Positions 18,866-30,917 of a stretch of 64,000 bases of DNA are shown piece after piece. Made by a program: the position numbers and the translations under genes. Every line of letters begins with the position of its first letter. The first letter of the stretch is position 1. The stretch comes from JBPESP01 sp051710585 (GTDB lineage: Bacteria; Pseudomonadota; Gammaproteobacteria; Enterobacterales; Enterobacteriaceae). The stretch is taken from the NCBI GenBank assembly GCA_051710585.1, contig JBPESP010000002.1, forward strand, positions 310,001 through 374,000, read 5' to 3'. Below the pieces are notes generated by a model. The model saw only the letters and a program-made list of their open reading frames with translations. It did not search any database and was not told where the DNA came from.

Positions 18866-20272
18866 TCACTTATCATTATATTGCGGACCAGCATAATTAT
18901 CAAATCGTAACCACTGTCCGTTGAAAGTCAGTCGCACAGTACCAATGGGACCATTTCGCTGCTTACCGAGAATAATTTCAGCGATACCTTTCATCTCGCT
19001 ATTCTTGTGATAAACCTCATCACGGTAGATAAACATAATCAGATCGGCATCCTGTTCTATAGAGCCGGACTCGCGTAGATCAGAGTTGACAGGGCGCTTG
19101 TCGGTGCGTTGTTCCAGACTGCGGTTCAGCTGTGATAATGCCATTACCGGTACCTGCAGTTCTTTAGCCAGCGCCTTCAGCGAACGGGATATTTCAGCGA
19201 TTTCCAGCGTCCGGTTATCGGGCAACGATGGGACCCGCATCAGTTGCAGATAATCGATCATAATCAGACTCAGGCCATCATGTTCGCGGAATACTCGTCG
19301 CGCACGGGAACGCACTTCTGTCGGAGTTAGTCCCGATGAATCATCAATGTACATATTACGTTTTTCCAGCAAAATCCCCATAGTGCTGGATATCCGAGCC
19401 CAGTCCTCATCATCTAGTTGACCGGTACGAATCCGGGTTTGATCAACCCGAGACAGTGACGCCAGCATACGCATCATGATCTGTTTACCGGGCATTTCCA
19501 GGCTGAAGATTAGTACCGGTTTGGCCTCAGTCATAGCAGCGTTTTCACACAAATTCATAGCAAAAGTGGTTTTCCCCATAGAGGGGCGCGCGGCTACAAT
19601 GATCAAATCTGATTTTTGCAGTCCAGCGGTCTTCTTATCCAGATCGATATAACCGCTAGACACTCCAGTCACGCCCTTTTGCGGTTTCTGATAAAGATGT
19701 TCTATATGTGTGACCGTATCTTCAAGGATACGATCGATGCTCTTCGGACCTTCATCTTTACTGGCACGATTCTCCGCTATCCGGAACACCCGTGACTCCG
19801 CCAGATCCAGGAGATCTTCGCTGCTGCGTCCCTGAGGATCGTAACCAGCATCTGCGATCTCATGGGCGACGCTTATCATTTCTCGTAGCACGGCCCGTTC
19901 ACGTACAATATCGGCATAAGCGGAAATATTAGCGGCACTAGGAGTGTTTTTTGATAACTCTGCCAGATAAGCAAACCCCCCAACAGCCTCCAGTTTCCCT
20001 TTTTGTTCCAGAGATTCTGAAAGTGTAATCAGATCAATAGGCTTATTTAACTCCAACAGACGCTGCATCTCGCCGAAGATAAAGCTATGCGGACGATTAA
20101 AGAAATCATTGCCACTTACCCTTTCAGCAACATTATCCCAACGTTCGTTATCCAGCATTAACCCCCCCAAGACAGACTGCTCCGCCTCCAGCGAATGAGG
20201 CGGTATCTTCAGAGCTTTAACCTGGCGGTCACTGGTAAAATTTTCTTTATTAGACGGCTTTTTTTCTAACAT
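18866..20272 (-). CDS. dnaB: Replicative DNA helicase DnaB
   Basis: Hexameric 5'-3' helicase of the replication fork, loaded by DnaC and partner of DnaG. It is 468 aa (E. coli 471). The N-terminal domain starts after a short variable head at LKIPPHSLEAEQSVLGGLMLDNERWDNV. The RecA-like domain has Walker A ARPSMGKTTFAMNL, Walker B LIMIDYLQLMR, the DnaB motif LSQLNRSLEQRTDKRPVNSDLRESGSIEQDADLI, and a C-terminal KQRNGPIGTVRLTFNGQWLRFDN. All are complete. A weak ribosome binding site (TAGGTAA) lies upstream. qor is divergent, as in E. coli; alr, normally downstream, is gone. Confidence 0.99.
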   Translation of the reverse strand: MLEKKPSNKENFTSDRQVKALKIPPHSLEAEQSVLGGLMLDNERWDNVAERVSGNDFFNRPHSFIFGEMQRLLELNKPIDLITLSESLEQKGKLEAVGGFAYLAELSKNTPSAANISAYADIVRERAVLREMISVAHEIADAGYDPQGRSSEDLLDLAESRVFRIAENRASKDEGPKSIDRILEDTVTHIEHLYQKPQKGVTGVSSGYIDLDKKTAGLQKSDLIIVAARPSMGKTTFAMNLCENAAMTEAKPVLIFSLEMPGKQIMMRMLASLSRVDQTRIRTGQLDDEDWARISSTMGILLEKRNMYIDDSSGLTPTEVRSRARRVFREHDGLSLIMIDYLQLMRVPSLPDNRTLEIAEISRSLKALAKELQVPVMALSQLNRSLEQRTDKRPVNSDLRESGSIEQDADLIMFIYRDEVYHKNSEMKGIAEIILGKQRNGPIGTVRLTFNGQWLRFDNYAGPQYNDK

Positions 20273-20405
20273 AAAAGAATACGTTACCTATCTATAAATC
20301 CTCAAATAAAATTGCATTCTATCCTCTCTCGCGTCAAGATCCTATGCGCTTTTCAAATTACACGCTAGGTTTGTTTATTAAAATATCTTAACAGGAGGTA
20401 AAGTT

Positions 20406-21260
20406 ATGGCAAAACGTATATAGTTTTGCTGCTCACGGCAATACCTAAAATCATAGAGTATTTAGATTTCACGCCGTCGGATCTAGGTCTGGGCGAAGTT
20501 TCAGGTAAAAATAAAGCTATCAGTATTAATGATACTAATACCTATGTCCGTTACGGCCTTTACCTTACGCCATCAATGTATACACCCCCGGGTCTTTGAA
20601 TTGACGAAACAGACGTCCTAAGCAAACTTACCCTAGCGTAGAATATCTTCAGCCTGCTGATAAACGAGTGATCTAGGTAAAACCCTATAGACAACGCCGC
20701 CTACGCCATCGTACAGAATGTGCCAGCAGATAAAATAGCCTAATTACCTCAAGCTATCTCTTTTGAATGGACGGGTACTGCATTTTTAAAAAAAAGTCTG
20801 ACTGTATTTATTGGCTGCGCTAAACCTATAAAATCAAGCTAAACGATATTTTCCTATTTCAGGCGAGCACTTAAAGAATAATTAATTACCGCGAGAAAAA
20901 ATTTGCCTCAATCTGTCACGGCCCTAGAGTAATAGAAATGAAGTAAATCTTAGTATAAGATATAATGAGCAATACATTTTGAAAGTCTGTTTTACTATAT
21001 ACGCCAATGAGGTTAATGGTTAGTTTTGATAACCCTTCTAGGGCTAACTTCACCCTGAGTGAAGTTAAATATCTTGAATAAAAGGGCTTATTTTATCATG
21101 CCCCATCAATCAATGGCCATATCAGTGATGGCGCTAACCTGAAATATGCTGCAGATAAGTTCTTAAGTATAATTAATCGCCAGTATAGTGATCAAAACCA
21201 GCCTACTGGCAGAGCAGAAATTCGTCCTGCCTTGATAGGATACAGCGGGCGTATCAGGGG
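20406..21260 (+). pseudogene. qor: qor pseudogene (quinone oxidoreductase)
   Basis: Relic of the NADPH-dependent quinone reductase of the zinc-independent alcohol dehydrogenase family. Recoverable pieces: MAKRI...HG at the start, EYLDFTPSDLGLGEVSGKNKAISINDTNTYVRYGLY matching VEFTPADPAENEIQVENKAIGINFIDTYIRSGLY, AYAIVQNVPADKIA-LPQAISFE...AFLKKSLTV, then after a lost middle GLMVSFDNPSRA and PSINGHISDGANLKYAADKFLSIINR. The NAD-binding middle is largely gone, and stops are frequent. It is divergent from dnaB, exactly as in E. coli. Confidence 0.88.
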
Positions 21261-24200
21261 TTGTAGAAACGACAGACAAATGGATAGCGCCTACTGATCC
21301 CATAAGTAAAAGTGTTACAGGAACAAGATAACTATCACTTGTCGACAGAATAAATTTCTATTAAATATAGAGAAGGATTTCCATAAGGAAGCTCGTTATA
21401 AACTGCTGTGATGGCGTACACTGTAAAATATAGGAGTAAATGCAGAAAAAATCGAACCCATGCAGTTAACCACCGCCATTATTTCCAGTTAAGGATGAAA
21501 TCAATGAGTATAAACATATTTATGCCAACAGGCACACATAAAATATCATCCGGGGCATAAAAAAACTCCAAGCTATGAATACACCCCCATTTATTGTAAC
21601 CCTAAGTTTTAATAAAGCTGATAAAAATTACATTGCAAACACGATGACGCTGATTTCTTCAGCGCGCATCAAATCTAAGCTACCGCTAGCAACAATCATA
21701 CCAACAATTTAACCGTAATAAAAAGATAGGCAAACAGCAGCATCAGTGGCCTATACAGCAATGCCGGCAGCATAACTCAGCACAGAAATAATACCTGTAA
21801 ATACCAACACCAAAAAAAAACCAATTACAATGAAAATTTTCAACGTGAAAGAGACTGCTCAATGATAAATGGCAAGGTGTCTCGCCCACTTCTAGAATGA
21901 TAATGAAATGTTTCGGCTGCTGCAAAGCAGGACTCCAAAAGTTTATTACTGAGTAATAATAATGGTATCTACGCTACTGATGATGACCTGAGAAATGGCA
22001 TCACCAGTGAGTGATATTAGATTAGCGATGCCAGTGTTGTAAAATGAACGTATAACTTCAAAAGCGCCCTTGAAGGGCATGGGGAATAATATCGCACGCC
22101 TAGTCCATTAGCATGACAAGTATATTATCTTAACTGGTATTCCCATATGCGCACGGTATTTTTTACCTATAACAAGATCATATCATATTTTCCAACACGG
22201 GTTACTATTACAGTATACAGATAAGCACCAAAGCGGCATCGTTAATATCCGCCTAGCCATAGGCTACCACGCGATATCGCTGACCTTCAAAGAAGGTATC
22301 ACTACTTGCTACAAACAACTAGCGCTCACTAACTACGGCAAGCGTAACCAATGAATGCTCTTATCCTAAGGCTGATAGCACCTCAGCGTTCAACATTACC
22401 AACGAGCACTGCCAAAGGCTAATATATGCAATATTTAGCATCGGTAGTCATGTCGCCCACATCAATCAACCAGGACCTCTTGTGAATTAGAAAGTCTATC
22501 TTCACCCGATATACAGATACATCAGCGTATTATTATTTTGACCGAAAATAGCTCGGTAATCGCTCCTTGACGCATCAGCATTTGGCGAAAAAATATTAGT
22601 AAGAGTATGTATGTCACTATACTTAGTAGCGCCACATTAAGTACTATGGCACTTCTCCGCTCTAGGAGACCGAAAGAACTGATTTCAGATGATAGGAATA
22701 CCAGTTTTGTTTTATTCCAAGGACCTCCTGCATCAGAGCTGAAACCTACTGCTCCTACTTAGTGACAACCAGAAAATATATACCGTATAGCGAGATGGCA
22801 TATACCTGATGACCTTTTTGCTAATATCTCTAGCACGCAACCTGTTTATCCAATGCTATTACATCTCACAGAGAGATTGATAACTCTACCATTAAAGAAT
22901 CAAGAACGTACCAGCAGAGACGCATGAAAAAATAGCTAGCATATTTAGGTTAACGGGGAGGATCTCCAGACGAGACTAGCGCGCCGGGACGGAATTACGC
23001 TACCGGCTGGAAACCTTTACGCTCAAGAATAGTATTAGTGTACTGCACGATACTAAGCATTTTCGGCGTATGGCTCCGAAACCCACTTTAACCTAAACCA
23101 GGATAATTGTGATCGCTTAATCAATATCCCTATAAGATCAGTGTTTGGCGGCTATTTTATAAAACAATAATCCTTTGCAGTGCATCAAGCAACACCGCAT
23201 CTGTATTGTTATGTAATCGCTGACATCAATTCTCTAAATGACCAACTTACATAGGCTGGTTTCTCTATAGCGAGCTGGTGGTCTTTCAATTAGCGTATAA
23301 TCATACGGATAGTAAAAATACAGCAGCCCCCATACACCTCGACTCCCCGCGGCGCATACCGTTTCATAGGCTGTAATGCCAACCCGCTACCACACGCATC
23401 CTTTAACAAAGCCTCTTAAAATTAGCAACCCTGCTTTTCATAAACAACGATCAAATCCAGCGTTATATAAGTTCCTGGTCCTTTCGCTGTGCCGAAAGAT
23501 ATTCGTTCTAAAGGAGCACGTAATAGCGGCTCTCCTTAATAGAGCCATCAATACTGACAAAACAAGTAGTATCATAGTTAAAATCACTCTCACTACACTG
23601 TTTTACCAGGTTTTTCTCTCGAAAAACATAATGCTTTCAAGGGTAGCCTAAGGGGGGTTTAAATAACGTTACAGTAAACATTACGCCTTCCTGAATCTAG
23701 ACGCTAATGCGCTACTCAACCTCAACGGACCTGTAATTCCTAAAACATACCCCTGATTAACCAGCATAGAATCCCGACAAAAGTAACACCCATTTTACCG
23801 TAACGGCGCGGGCTATATTCTCTTCCTTAAAACTGTCTTATGCCTCGAATAAAGCGATATTCGCATTTTTGATCCACAGAGGTGAATAGTAACGTATTTA
23901 TGCTATACAGATAAAACATAGTTATTTTATATTCTGGAAAGCTCATCCCATAGTGTCAATATTTGCTACCATCAAAATAAGAGTACACAGGCTGAGGCTA
24001 GTGGTAACAGTGAATTGATACCGTCACTTTTAATCAAGTAGATAGCAGATAAGGGGTGACCTATGTTTAGCGATATACCGACAGACCGACAGCTATTCCT
24101 GTCCACTTTGTAACTTTTTTATGACTATAAGTGAATATATCATACCCATCGCCAGCAGAAATGCTTTATACTAAAGCTCTTTAAGTCATAAAAAATTTGA

Positions 24201-25320
24201 CTTCACAAATTTATTCAAATAAATAAAATAAGAAATTTAATAATTTTTTTAAAATTAAAATATTATTGTTTAATAGTAGTTTCATCATAATCTTTCATTA
24301 CTCTTACCAATTGACTGCTATTATTTTTTTGTATGACACATTCGACCGCATTGTAACTTATTGCAATGCCATTCATTAAGCCAACCCCTTATTTAAGATT
24401 ATCCTACTAAGCCTGGAACCTTTCGTTCCATCAACAACCTCTCATATTCACACATGCTCAACAATATCATTGCACCCCTCGATATCCTTTCTTTGCGAAC
24501 TTATTGAATCTAAAAATATTGTTTTACTGGTAGCAATCAGAATCGATAAAATATTATATAATAAGAAGTTTGAGTTAATATTTTAGGTCGCCAAATATAA
24601 ATTAATATTAAATTAAACTGGATCAGAAGTAAAATTTACAGTAACATAAAATGAAAATATAGTCTTATAAAGATTTTATATGAATAGCTATCTCCCCATC
24701 TGACGCTAATTAAAATAGCATTATAGCTGCTAATGCTACTGAAATATTCCTATAAGCCCTGAGGATTTTATATCCGGCCTATCTTTATGCAACCTATACT
24801 TATTACAATAAAATGAATAATTAACCCAACACCCTTTATAAATCTAATTTTTTTGACCATGAATGGTTATTGCCAGTAACAGATTTTATCTCTCATTTTC
24901 AACATTACAACCACTACGTTATCAAGTAGTAAGATCATCCCTATTTGATTGAAACTTACTTTTATGACCAAGAAAGCTTATTCCACGCTCTTTTATAAAA
25001 AATCCAACATATCAATAGTTATACCAATGATATATCAGATCTATTTTCATGCAAGCAAAGTCTAAGACGTTTTCTATGAAAACAATTTATGCGATATAAA
25101 GCCCGTCTCTTTTCTATTTATCCACCGGAATCTTCCCTTCCTGAAGGGAAATTTGACGTTATCTTTAACTGTTGCACTATACAGTAGAGAATAAGCTCCA
25201 AAGTATCTATATCAAAAAGCGGATAGAATGTTTCAAGCAGTTTAGTAAATACGGCAGGTATATCTGTTTTGACAGTTATATACCGAAAAAAATTTTTGAA
25301 GCCGCTAAGCTAGCTAGCTA
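21261..25320. other. 4-kb gene desert between qor relic and dusA
   Basis: About 4 kb in which I recognise no gene on either strand. Short open frames occur (for example 60 aa near 21,743-21,925 on the minus strand and 91 aa near 23,376-23,651), but they resemble no protein family. G+C is low, around a third. In E. coli, qor, pspG and dusA are adjacent, so this DNA is either an ancient insertion now beyond recognition or lineage-specific genes. Confidence 0.4.
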
Positions 25321-26351
25321 TTAATGCCGGATGTGAGATAGCGCCTTAATAACCACATCGATACCCGCGCCAGGATGGTGAGTATACTTACTCAAATAAT
25401 GGCGCCACTGCCTGGCGCCCGGCATTCCCTGAAATAGTCCAAGCATGTGACGGGTAATGTGGCTCAATACTGTACCTCTGGATAGCTCATGCTCAATATA
25501 AGGCAGCATCGTATCAATCACTGCCGCCTGATCCGGCAATGGATCAACATCGCCAAAAAGTTCACTATCGATCCGCATTAGGATACTTGGATTTTGGTAG
25601 ACTTCTCGTCCCATCATTACACCATCAAGCTTTTGTAAATGTTTATGTGCGTCGTGTAAAGTTTTGATACCGCCATTAAGCATCAATCGGAGCCCAGGAA
25701 AGTCCCGTTTCAGCTGATACACACAATCATAATTCAGCGGCGGAATTTCACGATTCTCCTTTGGACTCAGAGTATTGAGCCATGCCTTACGGGCATGAAT
25801 TATAAATGTTTTACACCCACCGCACGTGGCGACGGTATCGATAAATTCACATAAAAACGCGTAGCTATCTTGCTCATCAATACCGATACGAGTTTTAACC
25901 GTAATCGGTAACGTTACTACCTCACGCATAGCGGTAACACACGCCGCCACCTGCTCCTTTTCTGCCATCAGGCAAGCGCCAAAATAGCCGTTCCCTGCTT
26001 TATTAGAGGGACAACCTACATTGAGGTTAATTTCATCATAACATCGCTCTTGTGCTAACTTAGCACATCGAGCTAGCGCATCAGGTTCACGACCGCCTAA
26101 TTGCAGTGCAAGTGGGTGTTCCGCTTCATGATAAGCTAAATAATCACTTTCACCAAATAATAAAGCTCCGGTAGTTACCATTTCCGTGTATAAGAGCGCG
26201 TGACGACTTAGCTGGCGAAAAAAAAACGGCAATGACGATCAGTCCGATCTAGCATAGGCGCAACACTGAATCGGCCTGGTGCAGTCGTTATAGGCCTTGT
26301 AAAGATTGAAGTGGACGGCTGGCTGTTCTGCTGTAAGTAATTTTTAATCAT
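25321..26351 (-). CDS. dusA: tRNA-dihydrouridine synthase A, frameshifted at a run of nine T
   Basis: FMN enzyme that reduces U20/U20a in the tRNA D-loop. The main frame (303 aa from 26,232) covers FFRQLSRHALLYTEMVTTGA, NLNVGCPS with the catalytic cysteine, TVKTRIGIDEQDSY, FIIHARKAWL..LSPKENREIPPL, LNGGIKTL, DGVMMGREVYQNP and HMLGLFQG. The missing N-terminus is intact in another frame. An ATG at 26,351 begins MIKNYLQQNSQPSTSIF..., continues to FSVAPMLDRTDRHCRFF, and runs into a tract of nine T (26,218-26,226 on the plus strand). Ten would restore a 343-aa protein of normal length. Slippage on the homopolymer could yield active product. Without it, translation would have to begin at TTG 26,232 and would lack the FMN-binding APMLD segment. 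The usual W in DWTD is R. Confidence 0.85.
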
Positions 26352-26810
26352 AGCTAATTGTTTCACGTCTGTATCAAATAACTAAATTTCCGTGCAGCAC
26401 AGTGTAAAGAGGTTGGTAACTAAGGAAACTTTCACTAGATTCTTAAAAATTAAGACTCCTCCTGTGATAACAGCAGTCTCCCAATTGGGAGAGGGGTAAT
26501 ATACCCAGTTAGAGATATAAAAAATAAATCATAAAAATATTACCCGTATGAGTCACTTCTCTACACATTAAAGAAACTCTACTAGAGGTGTGCAGGATGT
26601 TTATAATGACATAATTATTACACCAGTTAAACGACCACCCCAAGTTACGAAAATCCTCGATTCCCAGCGTCAAAACACCTCGGTATCGTATCATGGTACC
26701 AGCCTCTTTTCGGGTATTGATAATCAGTTAATATATAAACGGGACATGCTGAATTTAGACTTCTAATTATAGAAGGGGGGTTAAATAATCTTATTAAATT
26801 AACACAGGGG
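26352..26810. other. Spacer right of dusA, with a 16-bp palindrome
   Basis: About 460 bases without a recognisable gene. It contains a perfect 16-bp palindrome (TCTCCCAATTGGGAGA, 26,477-26,492). A 61-aa open frame on the minus strand (26,509-26,694) matches nothing I know. Confidence 0.4.
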
Positions 26811-27720
26811 GATGCATAATAAAAGAAGAAATTTCAGTTCCAAATTCAAATTATGAATCCGTTTAACTAGTTCTTGTCGAAAAAAAATGACACCGCAGCG
26901 CAAGCAGCAAAAGCCATGAACATTAGCCTTTCTACGATGATAAAATGGGTAAAAACTGCATAATGGACGATAGAGGAAAACGTCAAAAGCCTCTCTCATA
27001 ACCTCGAAAAAATCAAAATACATAAGATAAAAGCAGGTATAATGCATTGGAATAGAATACGAAATATTAAAAAAGCTACAGTCTTTTTTTTAAGGTCAGA
27101 CTCCCTGAATAAGTTCTCATTAATTGGAAAATTTAGAACGCATTATTCTCTGTTGCTAAACCCTTATATTCAGGGTTTAGCAACAGTTAAAATACCAGAA
27201 AAGTCATTTTTATAAGCTAGACAGCATGTGAACGGTATTACGTAGTCAGGTTCATGAACTGCACAATATCAACAATCATTACGCACCAGTTGCGTAAAGT
27301 ATAGCTACCTTAGTAACATAAATTCAGAGAGGCTTCTGGATCGTAGCACTGGCTTGCAGATAGACTCATGAAAGAGCTAGAGCTGGTCAGTTCTCAGCTA
27401 AAGGCTTTCCACAAGTACAAGCGTAACAGTTAGGCGATATTGTTTCTATCCCTAATTATCTTGAGCGCCAGTTCATTATAACGTCCCAAAGAAACCAGTT
27501 TGTTTGGCTATTTCATTTTTTCTTTGATGGCAGACTGAGTATACAAAACACTATAAATAACATGAAAGATATGAGATAAAATCCCAATAGAAGTGATATT
27601 CCTCAACGAATAGAATAGCCACTATATACGAATGGGCAATTCCGATAGTTGCTGTAGCAACAGCGGATATTCTTTGGATACATCAATCACCGGGTGTAAT
27701 TAGTCTTTATACCCTGAATT
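26811..27720 (+). mobile_element. IS3-family element relic (copy A)
   Basis: The 5' part matches OrfA of an IS3-family element: KKRNFSSKFKL..., then a relic of TAAQAAKAMNISLSTMIKWVKT, and EKIKIHKIKAGI...KATVFFLRSDSLNKF near 27,080-27,110, the OrfA tail with its KKATALLMSDSLN motif. OrfB pieces follow (ALACRLMKELELVSS near 27,350-27,390; a DQGSHY-like relic near 27,600). Stops and indels are everywhere. The copy at 57,905 shares the same order of pieces. It is non-functional. Confidence 0.78.
27150..27186. repeat. Perfect 14-bp inverted repeat inside IS3 copy A
   Basis: Arms CTGTTGCTAAACCC (27,150-27,163) and GGGTTTAGCAACAG (27,173-27,186) are separated by nine bases. The other IS3 copies show no such symmetry here, so the hairpin arose after insertion. 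Confidence 0.85.
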
Positions 27721-29037
27721 TCTTTTAGCTAATTTTATACAATGCTTAGCGCTCTTCTAGCACCTTTCCACTCTAGAGACCGGCACCAAAGAAGCATTTA
27801 TTCCCATGCCAGAGAATAATGTAGAAAGAAGTGCTATCTATCTGATAAATAATCATCTTATTAAGATTCTAAATATCGAAGAACATTTGTACCCGTCTAG
27901 TACACTACCTCAATCAGCTCTTTTGTGCAATACTGGTTTTTTAACAGTTGAATCAAGCCACGATGAGTCACGTGTTTTTCTTTTAAAAAGAATATGTTAA
28001 TAAATTTATCTGGCTTAAGGTATTTAATGTCCTACTCAACAGCATCTATCAAGTACCGTCAGTTGACGCAATATCGCTAGTGTTTCTATTTGGCGGGGTT
28101 CAACTCCTTCCCATGACATAGTGCATTCGATAAACTCAGCATTTTTACCCTTGTGCCCATATCTCCTCTGAGGTCAGAGCTTAGTCTGTTATAAATCTGA
28201 AAGCGTAATAGCAACCTGCGCAGCAACCCCCGATTCAGCTGCTCAATAATACTCCACCTCTGTAAATTACTTTACTGGAGATACTGGTAATATACTCAAT
28301 ACTTAGCCAGATAAAAATTCTGATAAAATATGTATGTACAGCGCTTTTATTTGTCTCTCTGGCATTGTTATCGGAGTAGGCAAATAACACCTTACCGTTG
28401 TATACTACTATGATATAGTATTATACATGCACTACTGCGAGAATACATTTCTGTCAGTGATAGGCTTTAGTCTATCAAATTGCGGGTGCACTTACCCTCG
28501 AGCACTAGGGTCAAATACCAGGGTAATTAAGGAGCGCATCCATATATCGGATGCGTCACTTTAATTTCTAAAGACTTTCCGTCTCCTGATCCAGTAAATA
28601 TTTACTGGTATCTGCGCAAAACTCTGCTGCCAATATACACCTGATACCCCTTAAGCAGAAAACTCGCTGATCCGGCCCCTGAATCTTGGTTTAGTGCTAC
28701 CCACTTTAAATCATGCGATTGACCTTATTGTGGGTCGGTAGGGCCGCTAGTATAAACTTGTCATGGTATTTACTTTGATAGTCCGCTTGAGATCTATACT
28801 TTCATATTTCAGCATCCTAGAACTACAAGGTCAAGCACATCACGTCATGCGGCTGAAATAGGGCGTATGAACAACGACATTCTATCCTCAGAATTTTGCT
28901 TCTTCAGTTTCCCAGAAAACCCGTATCGCCAGACGCCTCTTTGGCTGTGTGTGCTTAGCCTTAGATAGAGACAAACCCATCCCTACATAGGCTTCTTTTA
29001 TCCACCCTTACCGGGTAAAAGGCCTTTTTGGAGTTTG

Positions 29038-29055
29038 GCAGTGCAGTGCAGTGCA
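29038..29055. repeat. Short GCAGT pentanucleotide run inside repeat copy 1
   Basis: Three GCAGT units plus GCA, next to CCAAACTCC on the reverse strand. The matching site in copy 2 (42,379-42,398) has four units, so the copy number changed by slippage after the two copies separated. Confidence 0.85.
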
Positions 29056-29133
29056 AGTCCTAAAGCAATGTACCGGGCTTTGATTCCTTCTATGACAAAG
29101 GTCAATACCGCAAATACTGGTTATGCCAATTTA

Positions 29134-29200
29134 CTATAAGCAGATCACTTTTATTCCAGTATCATATACGCATCGGTAATCTGCTTATAGTGATTTTTGA
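29134..29200. repeat. 12-bp inverted repeat inside repeat copy 1
   Basis: CTATAAGCAGAT (29,134-29,145) and ATCTGCTTATAG (29,189-29,200) are exact reverse complements 43 bases apart. A degraded form of both arms is present in copy 2, so this symmetry belonged to the ancestral element and could be a terminus or a hairpin of it. Confidence 0.75.
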
Positions 29201-29345
29201 GGCTTTGCCTCTTACGCTAAAATAAAGCGGACGGAATATTAAGCACATGTTCGGTAGCTCATCAGGTATTGTATAGCTGTTGTTTCACTTGATTGACTCA
29301 TCAGTCATCTTGGTCGTGGTTTGTGTTATCAGTTAGTTATACTAC

Positions 29346-30099
29346 TGATATCTATAGATCTTGCGCATTTTCTCTGGTAAATAATCAATGTGGTACTTGA
29401 AAGCTTTGCTTCCTGAACGCTTACAGACTAAATTAGGTGGATTTGCAGTTTTTTTATTCAATGGACTAGCAAAGTCCCTGGAAAGTGCTAGGAAATCCAG
29501 GTAAACTAATTGAATCACTATTATTTTGCTCATAATAACAATTCAGCTAAATACTGGCCGGATTCACATTGAATCTATTAGCAAAATAATACGTTCATCT
29601 TTGAAATAGGGATAATACAGGACGTTTCTGGCACGGTGGACGCTGTTTGCAGAGCCGAGAGAAATGTTGCATTCGTGATCCCCTTTCCTATGTAGGAAGA
29701 CTATAAGTATCTATTCTTTACTAGTTACAAGTAATCCACTTCAGTAACTTTCAAAAAAAAAAGAAAAAACGTATTATGTAATACTCTACACGAAGCTAAA
29801 ATTGGTGAATGTTGAATAGTGTGCAGTAGGAATATATATTAAGCTTAAACTATAACAAAAATGGAGAAACATAAGTAAAGATTAAACCATTACCTAGTCT
29901 ATATCATTTTTTTATAATTTTACTAAAATTTATTGATCTAATTAATATTCATCTGATGGATGCCAAAAAAAAGCCTGTAAACTACCTTTAAATCTGTTCA
30001 AAATATAGTCATTCAGAATCAAAAATTTCGTGCAAAAAAATCGTTCTATGCCTATTTTTTGGGATAAATTTAGAATCTGTAAAATCTCTCTTTAAATAG
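29346..30099. other. Spacer between repeat copy 1 and bioH relic
   Basis: About 750 AT-rich bases. It should hold the 3' half of bioH, but I cannot recognise it. A 63-aa frame at 29,342-29,533 on the minus strand resembles nothing. Confidence 0.35.
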
Positions 30100-30339
30100 C
30101 ACCATTAAAAGTCTTCCGGTTAACCATTTCTTAAACTTAAGAGTCTATAACTAATTTTCACAAAACAGCCATCACCGCGGTTATACCAACAACACCGGCA
30201 TATCAGAAGATGCAGGCAAAAGTTCGGCGCTAATCGCGGAACAATATTAAGATAAGACCTTAGTATTCAATCTCCTTCCATGCAACAGTATAAGATTACA
30301 ATCGCCGATAGCAGTTATTTACCAAAACAGTGATGCCAT
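30100..30339 (-). pseudogene. bioH: bioH pseudogene, N-terminal remnant
   Basis: Pimeloyl-ACP methyl ester esterase of biotin synthesis. From an ATG at 30,339 the minus strand reads MASLFW-ITAIGDCNLILLHGRRLNTKVL, matching MNNIWWQTKGQGNVHLVLLHGWGLNAEVW. A weak HLVDLPG-like stretch follows. Stops follow quickly, and the catalytic Ser/Asp/His parts cannot be seen. Its position divergent from gntX and nfuA is that of E. coli. Confidence 0.68.
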
Positions 30340-30381
30340 TCTTAAATTGTTTAAAAGTTTAAAAAAAGGAATTATATCATT

Positions 30382-30880
30382 ATGCTAACAATTAGCACCT
30401 TCTATTGGCTTTCCCGACCAAGAAAGCCGCTTTGGTTTAACTACAATGGTTTTTACCGCAACTACTACGTTAACATTCTACTGTAGGCACGAACAATCGC
30501 CTATCTGCGCGGCAGATTACCGGCGCGAGCAGCAAAGGCAAAACTGTATGAACGCCGCCAGTTACAGACCCTTCTCTTGGTAGATATTAGCCATGATGTT
30601 CCTTGGACATCACAAGGCTAAAGGGCTATTTACGCTCCTGTCAACCCGCCTCAACAGTAATTATTCGGACCCACCAACCCAGAAAGGGATAACCTTTCCA
30701 GCGACTTTCTATACTTCACTGATTTAGCTAGCAAATGAGTTCACTATATGATGTAGTTAGAATGAGTAGTACAAAGCCAAAGAAATCAACCGTATTGCGT
30801 CAATATGCCCGTATAAAGTGTGAAGTGCAGCTATGAAGAATTTTCTGCACCTTGTCCTCTATAGGGAGGAAAGTGTACAA
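30382..30880 (+). pseudogene. gntX: gntX pseudogene (ComF-like DNA utilisation protein)
   Basis: The start reads MLTISTFYWLSRPRKPLWFNYNG, matching MLTVPGLCWLCRMPLALGHWGIC of GntX, with the first CxxC motif degraded to YWLS. Further parts are too broken to align firmly; a PICGRxL-like piece near 30,505 fits the second zinc motif. Its position between bioH and nfuA is that of E. coli and supports the name. Confidence 0.55.
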
Positions 30881-30917
30881 TACCGAAATACTTTAGTCAC
30901 TATATTAAGCAAATATT

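Larger units (their letters stand above)
27880..29345 (-). repeat. Unidentified 1.4-kb dispersed repeat, copy 1
   Basis: Reverse complement of this stretch aligns with 42,080-43,400 for about 1.4 kb, at roughly 70-75% by eye. Shared landmarks are the AAGCCTCAAAA-ATCACTATAAG start, ATTGACTTT-ATTATAGAAGGAAT-AAAGCCCG, TTGCTTTAGGACT, CCAAACTCCAAAAAGGC, TACTCCGATAACA-TG and AAACCAGTATT. The coding strand of the common ancestor is probably this one (minus). Translation gives pieces such as VIEGIKARYIALGL and LAYSDNNARETNK that I cannot assign. Both copies are full of stops. An IS or phage gene is likely from the two copies in opposite orientation. Confidence 0.7.

Noticed and set aside
30540..30610. 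A DISHD-like peptide suggesting a histidine-kinase relic (envZ or cpxA).
   Set aside because: Nothing else of a kinase aligns, and the start and position fit gntX better.
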